Shown in pieces: positions 12,992 through 17,010 of a DNA stretch of 17,010 bases. Source of the stretch: an uncultured Dehalococcoidia bacterium (lineage in GTDB: Bacteria; Chloroflexota; Dehalococcoidia; Dehalococcoidales; UBA3254); the NCBI GenBank assembly GCA_903890885.1, contig CAITCX010000180.1, forward strand, positions 1 to 17,010, read 5' to 3'. The translations under genes and the position numbers were made by a program. Numbering within the stretch: the stretch's first letter is position 1; every line of letters starts with the position of its first letter. Under the pieces are notes generated by a model. It worked only from the letters and a program-made list of their open reading frames with translations, searched no databases and was not told the origin of the DNA.

Positions 12992-14311
12992 TTGTTGAAA
13001 CCAATCGTAGCAATTATAGGCAGGCAGAATGTAGGTAAGTCTACTTTGCTTAATCGCATAGCCGAAAAACAGGTGGCGATTGTTGAGGATTTTCCAGGGA
13101 CAACTCGCGACCGTATTTTCGCCGATGCAGAATGGAACAATATTGAATTTACTATCGTAGATACCGGCGGATTGGAATTCAAGGATGATTCAACTCTGGC
13201 GCAAAATGTTCGCAATCAAGTTGAAGCCGCCATTGCAGAATCTGATGTTTTGATTTTTCTGACTGACGTCAAAGAAGGTTTGATGCCAGCTGACCAGACG
13301 ATCGCCCAGATTTTGAGAAAATCCAATAAACCTCTGGTTCTTGCGGTTAATAAAGTGGACAACCAGAAGCTGGAGCCTGAAGCAGCCGAATTTTATAGAT
13401 TAGGCCTGGGTGAACCACTTGTTATGAGTGGTTTTCACGGCCGTGGAGTTGCTGAGCTGCTGGATAAAGTCACCGGGTTGCTGCCGCCTCAATCTGCCAG
13501 TCAAGAGAGCACGGTGACAGGGCTTAGCGTGGCCATTGTCGGTCATCCTCATGTCGGCAAGTCTCTGCTTTTAAACCGTTTGCTGGGCAAAGACCGCAGT
13601 ATCGTGGGTGAAACACCAGGTACCACCCGGGATGCCATCGACACTTTGCTTGAAATCGATGGAAAGAGTGTCTTACTTATTGATACTGCCGGGATTCGCC
13701 GCCGCGGCAAGGTGGAGCAGGGCATTGAATGGTTTAGTGTATTGCGCGCTATGCGGGCCATCGATAGGGCTGATATTGCCTTGCTGGTGGTTGATGCCAC
13801 TGAGCCTTTGACAGCGCAGGACGCTCATATTGCCGGTTATGTTGAAAAAGCTGGCAAGGGGGTTATAGTATTAGTCAATAAATGGGACCTGGTTACGGAA
13901 AAGAACCAGACCGAATACACGGAATACATTCTGGATCGCTTAAAATTTGCAACTTATGCCCCAATACTGTATATTTCAGCTAAATCCGGGCAAAGAGTAG
14001 ATAAAATAATGCCCCTGGTTTTTCAGATAGCTCAGGAAAGGTCTATACAGATCCCGGATGAAGAGGTTGATAAACTGATAAAAGAAGCCGTTAATAGTCA
14101 TAATCTGCCTCATAAGGGTAAAAAAATCCTGGAGATATATTCAGCCAGGCAAAACGGTATAAATCCTCCTTCTTTTCGGTTTGTGGTTAATGAACCGGAA
14201 TTGGTTCATTTTTCTTACGAGCGCTTTCTTGAAAATAGATTAAGGGAAATTTATGGATTCAAAGGTACTCCTATTCGTCTGGCTTTTAAAATAAGGGGGA
14301 GTAAGGCGTGA
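12992..14311 (+). CDS. der: ribosome-assembly GTPase Der (EngA)
   Basis: Essential double-GTPase that acts in maturation of the 50S ribosomal subunit. 439 residues: GTPase domain 1 with P-loop GRQNVGKST (10-18), DTGG and NKVD; domain 2 with P-loop GHPHVGKS (184-191), DTAG and NKWD; then the C-terminal KH-like domain ending near ENRLREIYGFKGTPIR. Oddity: the second P-loop has His187 where NVGKS is nearly universal; the GxxxxGKS core is intact. TTG at 12992 or at 12995 could be the start; AAGGA is nearer to the first. The last four bases overlap the plsY GTG, indicating an operon der-plsY-gpsA. Confidence 0.97.
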   Translation: MLKPIVAIIGRQNVGKSTLLNRIAEKQVAIVEDFPGTTRDRIFADAEWNNIEFTIVDTGGLEFKDDSTLAQNVRNQVEAAIAESDVLIFLTDVKEGLMPADQTIAQILRKSNKPLVLAVNKVDNQKLEPEAAEFYRLGLGEPLVMSGFHGRGVAELLDKVTGLLPPQSASQESTVTGLSVAIVGHPHVGKSLLLNRLLGKDRSIVGETPGTTRDAIDTLLEIDGKSVLLIDTAGIRRRGKVEQGIEWFSVLRAMRAIDRADIALLVVDATEPLTAQDAHIAGYVEKAGKGVIVLVNKWDLVTEKNQTEYTEYILDRLKFATYAPILYISAKSGQRVDKIMPLVFQIAQERSIQIPDEEVDKLIKEAVNSHNLPHKGKKILEIYSARQNGINPPSFRFVVNEPELVHFSYERFLENRLREIYGFKGTPIRLAFKIRGSKA

Positions 14312-14988
14312 TCGTAGTTAAATTCCTTCTGGTTTTATTGATAGGGTATCTGCTGGGTTCTATACCCTTTGGCAGGATTGTTTCCCATTATTATACAAAA
14401 AAAGATATTACGACCTTCGGGAGCGGCAAGACCGGGGCGACCAATGTTCTTAGAACGGCCGGCAGCAAAGCCGCAGCTCTGGTGGTTTTTGGCGATGTTT
14501 CCAAGGGCGTTTTTTCAGTATTCTTCGCCTTCCTGATCTTTGGTAACGATTTGATGGTATTAGGCAGTTTCGGCGTAGGGACTCTGGTTGCCCAGGTAAT
14601 GGCTGCTCTGGCCTCCGTTGCCGGGCATATCTGGTCGATATTCCTGAAATTCAAGGGCGGCAGAGGAGTAGCTACTTTCTTTGGTGGTATGATCGCTCTC
14701 TGTCCGCCGGTCGCATTGATCGGCGGTGAGGTTTTCTTCGTCAGTGTAGGTCTCACCAGGTATGCCTCTTTCGGTTCCATTCTGGGTGTGATCTCCGCAT
14801 ATTTGGCTCTGGTTCCTCTCACTATTATCTATAAGTTCCCCCTTGAATACTCTGTTTACGCTTTAATCGGCGCTCTGGTAATTATTTACATGCACCGCGA
14901 TAATATCAATCGACTGGTAGCCGGAACTGAGCGTAAAATTGGGCAAAAGTCTGAAATAGCCGTTTCAGTTGAAAAGTACGGGGTTTAG
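14308..14988 (+). CDS. plsY: glycerol-3-phosphate acyltransferase PlsY
   Basis: Integral membrane enzyme that transfers an acyl group from acyl-phosphate to sn-glycerol 3-phosphate, the first step to phosphatidic acid. 226 residues, slightly longer than the common 200-215, with about seven hydrophobic segments. The three conserved loops are visible: GSIPFG at 17-22, SGKTGATNVLR at 39-49, and GHIWSIFLKFKGGRGVAT from 106. The C-terminal extension after MHRDNINRL is hydrophilic. GTG start overlapping the der stop, with AAGGGGGAG 6 bases upstream. It is directly followed by gpsA, which supplies its glycerol 3-phosphate substrate. Confidence 0.96.
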   Translation: MIVVKFLLVLLIGYLLGSIPFGRIVSHYYTKKDITTFGSGKTGATNVLRTAGSKAAALVVFGDVSKGVFSVFFAFLIFGNDLMVLGSFGVGTLVAQVMAALASVAGHIWSIFLKFKGGRGVATFFGGMIALCPPVALIGGEVFFVSVGLTRYASFGSILGVISAYLALVPLTIIYKFPLEYSVYALIGALVIIYMHRDNINRLVAGTERKIGQKSEIAVSVEKYGV

Positions 14989-14991
14989 CTA

Positions 14992-16044
14992 ATGCCCAAA
15001 ATTACCGTCGTAGGTACCACGGCCTGGGGTATGTCTTTGGGTATAATTCTGGCTGGTAAAGGCAACAAGGTTGACCTGCTGGCACGTACCCAAAAAGAAG
15101 CTGTAGATCTCCAAAATACAGGCCTCAGATCTGAAGGTTTTGTCCTGAATGAGATGCCGCCTAACTTTCGCGTTACCGAAGATGCCCGCGAAGCTCTGAC
15201 CGATTCTAAAGCCGTTATATTGGCCGTGCCTTCTCAGACCATGAGGGCAAACGTCAAGTCCATCAGTAAATTTCTTAGTAAGACCGTTATAATCGCCAGT
15301 GCTGCTAAAGGCCTCGAAATAGGCTCCAACAAACGCATGTCACAGGTTATTGCAGAGGAAATCGATTCCAAACTGAAGCATAATATCTGTGTTATATCCG
15401 GTCCCAACCTGGCCCGTGAAATAGTGTTAGGCTTGCCGGCCGCTACCATCGTGGCTGCCGAAGAAGATGAAGTCAGCCGGTCAATGCAGAAGTTGCTGAC
15501 AACACCTAACCTGTGCGTATTTACCCATCATGATATCATCGGTGTCGAATTGGGCGGCGCCTTGAAAAATATTATCGCTCTGGGTGCCGGTATGGCCGAC
15601 GGCCTGGGATATGGCGATAACGGTAAAGCCGCCTTCATTACCAGGGGTTTAACGGAAGTTAGTGCTCTGGGTGTAGCGCTTGGAGCTAATCCCCTGACTT
15701 TTTCAGGGTTGGCCGGTCTGGGTGACCTGATAGCCACCTGCTCAAGCACCTTGAGCCGCAATCATTATATGGGCGTGGAGTTAACTAAAGGGCGTACCGT
15801 TGAAGAAATTGTCTCAACTATGGATGGTGTGGCTGAGGGAGTGACCACCACTAAAGTAGCCTGGGAACTTGCGCGTGGTTTCGGACTGGAAATGCCCATA
15901 ACTGAAAAGATATACCGGGTTTTATACGAAGGTTTAAGTCCACGCGAGGCTGCTCAGGAACTGATGAACGCTCCAGTGGATCATGAGCTCACCGGTCGGA
16001 AATGGAAGCTCTTTTCTTTCCTTAACCGCCGAAAGCGTCCTTAG
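14992..16044 (+). CDS. gpsA: glycerol-3-phosphate dehydrogenase [NAD(P)+]
   Basis: Reduces dihydroxyacetone phosphate to sn-glycerol 3-phosphate for membrane lipid synthesis; cytoplasmic. 350 residues. An N-terminal Rossmann domain is followed by the helical C-terminal domain. Lys106 (AAKGLE) and Lys192 (VELGGALKNIIALGAG) are the conserved catalytic-site lysines, and SGPNLARE, GKAAFITRGLTE and SGLAGLGDL are in place. Oddity: the nucleotide-binding turn reads VGTTAWGM (Gly8-Thr-Thr10-Ala-Trp-Gly13), with threonine in place of the second glycine of GxGxxG. The ATG is three bases after the plsY stop; no strong ribosome site. The end is a basic tail (RRKRP) and overlaps the end of the convergent dnaJ by 23 bases. 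Confidence 0.95.
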   Translation: MPKITVVGTTAWGMSLGIILAGKGNKVDLLARTQKEAVDLQNTGLRSEGFVLNEMPPNFRVTEDAREALTDSKAVILAVPSQTMRANVKSISKFLSKTVIIASAAKGLEIGSNKRMSQVIAEEIDSKLKHNICVISGPNLAREIVLGLPAATIVAAEEDEVSRSMQKLLTTPNLCVFTHHDIIGVELGGALKNIIALGAGMADGLGYGDNGKAAFITRGLTEVSALGVALGANPLTFSGLAGLGDLIATCSSTLSRNHYMGVELTKGRTVEEIVSTMDGVAEGVTTTKVAWELARGFGLEMPITEKIYRVLYEGLSPREAAQELMNAPVDHELTGRKWKLFSFLNRRKRP

Positions 16045-17010
16045 CCCCGTCCAACCAATTTTTCCACTTTTCTGGTGCGGGCATATTCTGCCCTGTCAAG
16101 CTGGCCCCCAGTTCTTTAAGCATTTGGCGTTGTTTTTCGCTCAGCGTTTCCGGCGTTACTACTATCAGCAGGATGATTTGATCCCCGCGTCCATTTTTCC
16201 TTAGATGGCTTACACCTTGCCCTTTTAGCCGGAAGACCTTGCCGGTCTGGCTGCCGGCTGGAATTTTGATTTTTGTCTTGCCCGCCAGTCCAGGTACTTC
16301 GATTTCGTCTCCCAGGGCAGCCTGTACAAAATTGATCGGTAGTTCGTATATAATATCATCTTCTTTGCGCACAAAGTAGGCATGAGATTTGACGGAAAGA
16401 TTGATAAAAAGATTGCCGTTAGGTCCACCCTTGCTGCCTGCGTCGCCCTCTCCTCGCATAACTATCTGAGCGCTGCTGTCCACACCTGCCGGTATTTTTA
16501 CTGAAATGGTGCGGTCGAGCCTTTCCCGTCCGCTGCCCTGGCATTTCTGGCAGGGATCAGTTATGATCGTGCCCTGGCCGTGACAGCGTGTGCAGGTGGC
16601 TACGTTAGTGAAACGGCCGAAAATACTTTGCTGTACTTTGCGAATTTGTCCGCTTCCGTTGCACATCGGGCAGCGCGCTGGATTTACACCTGGTTTGGAT
16701 CCAAGACCGTGGCAGACTGCGCAGTGCTCTACCCTGGAGATATGCAGCTCTTTTTCACAGCCGAAAACTGCCTCTTCAAAAGTGATGGTTAAATTGGTTT
16801 TCTGGTCGTTGCCTTGCTGCGGGCCCTGATGAGAAGTCCCGGTAGATCCACCAAAAAAGGCATCGAAAATATCGCCAAATCCCGACATGTCCATGCCCTC
16901 AAAGCCCTGCCCGAAGGATCTTTCTGCACCGGTATGACCATAGCGGTCGTAAGTTGACCGCTTCTCACGGTCTGAAAGAGTTTCGTAGGCCTCGTTGACC
17001 TCTTTAAAGG
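16022..17010 (-). CDS. dnaJ: chaperone DnaJ, cut by window edge (N-terminus missing)
   Basis: Hsp40 co-chaperone that stimulates DnaK and holds unfolded proteins. The frame runs from the window end to TAA at 16022-16024. The first visible residues (FKEVNEAYETLSDREKRSTYDRYG) are the end of the J domain, so the true start and the HPD motif lie beyond 17010; the internal ATG at 16894 is not the start. Next come a short Gly/Phe region and the zinc-binding domain with four CxxCxGxG repeats: CAVCHGLG (about 16702-16725), CPMCNGSG (16648-16671), CTRCHGQG (16571-16594) and CQKCQGSG (16531-16554). The two C-terminal substrate-binding domains follow. The presence of all four zinc repeats makes this a DnaJ of type I, not CbpA. 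Confidence 0.96.
   Translation of the reverse strand, partial: FKEVNEAYETLSDREKRSTYDRYGHTGAERSFGQGFEGMDMSGFGDIFDAFFGGSTGTSHQGPQQGNDQKTNLTITFEEAVFGCEKELHISRVEHCAVCHGLGSKPGVNPARCPMCNGSGQIRKVQQSIFGRFTNVATCTRCHGQGTIITDPCQKCQGSGRERLDRTISVKIPAGVDSSAQIVMRGEGDAGSKGGPNGNLFINLSVKSHAYFVRKEDDIIYELPINFVQAALGDEIEVPGLAGKTKIKIPAGSQTGKVFRLKGQGVSHLRKNGRGDQIILLIVVTPETLSEKQRQMLKELGASLTGQNMPAPEKWKNWLDGAKDAFGG

Noticed and set aside
12810..13013. Minus-strand 67-codon ORF over the argF-der gap
   Set aside because: It covers both the der promoter and the structured element, has no recognisable motif and no convincing ribosome site, and its open frame is short enough for chance. The paired structure explains the region better.
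16022..16894. Complete short DnaJ-like protein beginning at ATG 16894
   Set aside because: The frame continues upstream with J-domain sequence to the window edge, so this ATG is internal.

Overview
The window looks like a chromosomal, largely housekeeping stretch from an anaerobic bacterium. I place it, as an inference, in or near the Dehalococcoidia (Chloroflexota). The reasons are an 11-subunit complex I operon without nuoEFG, the order der-plsY-gpsA-dnaJ, mid-range GC, and heavy use of TTG and GTG start codons. There are no mobile elements, CRISPR arrays, tRNAs or rRNA genes that I can support.

Layout. (1) 1-846, minus strand: the 5' part of a small 2[4Fe-4S] ferredoxin with its own promoter; a 19-codon ORF that reads like an internally deleted coaD; and rsmD (16S rRNA guanine-N2 methyltransferase) behind an extended -10 promoter. 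(2) 922-11300, plus strand: nuoA-B-C-D-H-I-J-K, a small DUF2007-like gene, then nuoL-M-N, closed by a terminator hairpin that overlaps the nuoN stop. This encodes the membrane arm and quinone-side Q-module of a proton-pumping oxidoreductase; the NADH-oxidising module (NuoEFG) is not here, so another electron donor such as ferredoxin is likely. (3) 11271-11802: a gap without a conventionally started gene. It holds a good promoter, an ideal Shine-Dalgarno and an intact 95-codon reading frame whose only well-placed start is ATC, followed by the argF promoter and a structured argF leader. (4) 11803-12744: argF (ornithine carbamoyltransferase). (5) 12745-12991: a gap with a nested inverted-repeat structure (three-way junction) that, read on the minus strand, ends in GGG-T6 and so resembles a roughly 120-nt small RNA gene; then the der promoter. 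(6) 12992-16044: der-plsY-gpsA, a ribosome-assembly GTPase followed by two consecutive steps of phosphatidic acid synthesis (gpsA makes glycerol 3-phosphate, plsY acylates it). (7) 16022-17010, minus strand: dnaJ, running off the window and overlapping the end of gpsA tail to tail.

The observations most worth a second look are the candidate structured RNA at 12817-12936, the ATC-start small gene at 11348-11635, the coaD remnant at 194-253, the DUF2007-like gene inside the nuo operon, the loss of the conserved NuoA glutamate, and active-site or motif substitutions in ArgF (HPLP for HCLP) and GpsA (GTTAWG for GxGxWG).
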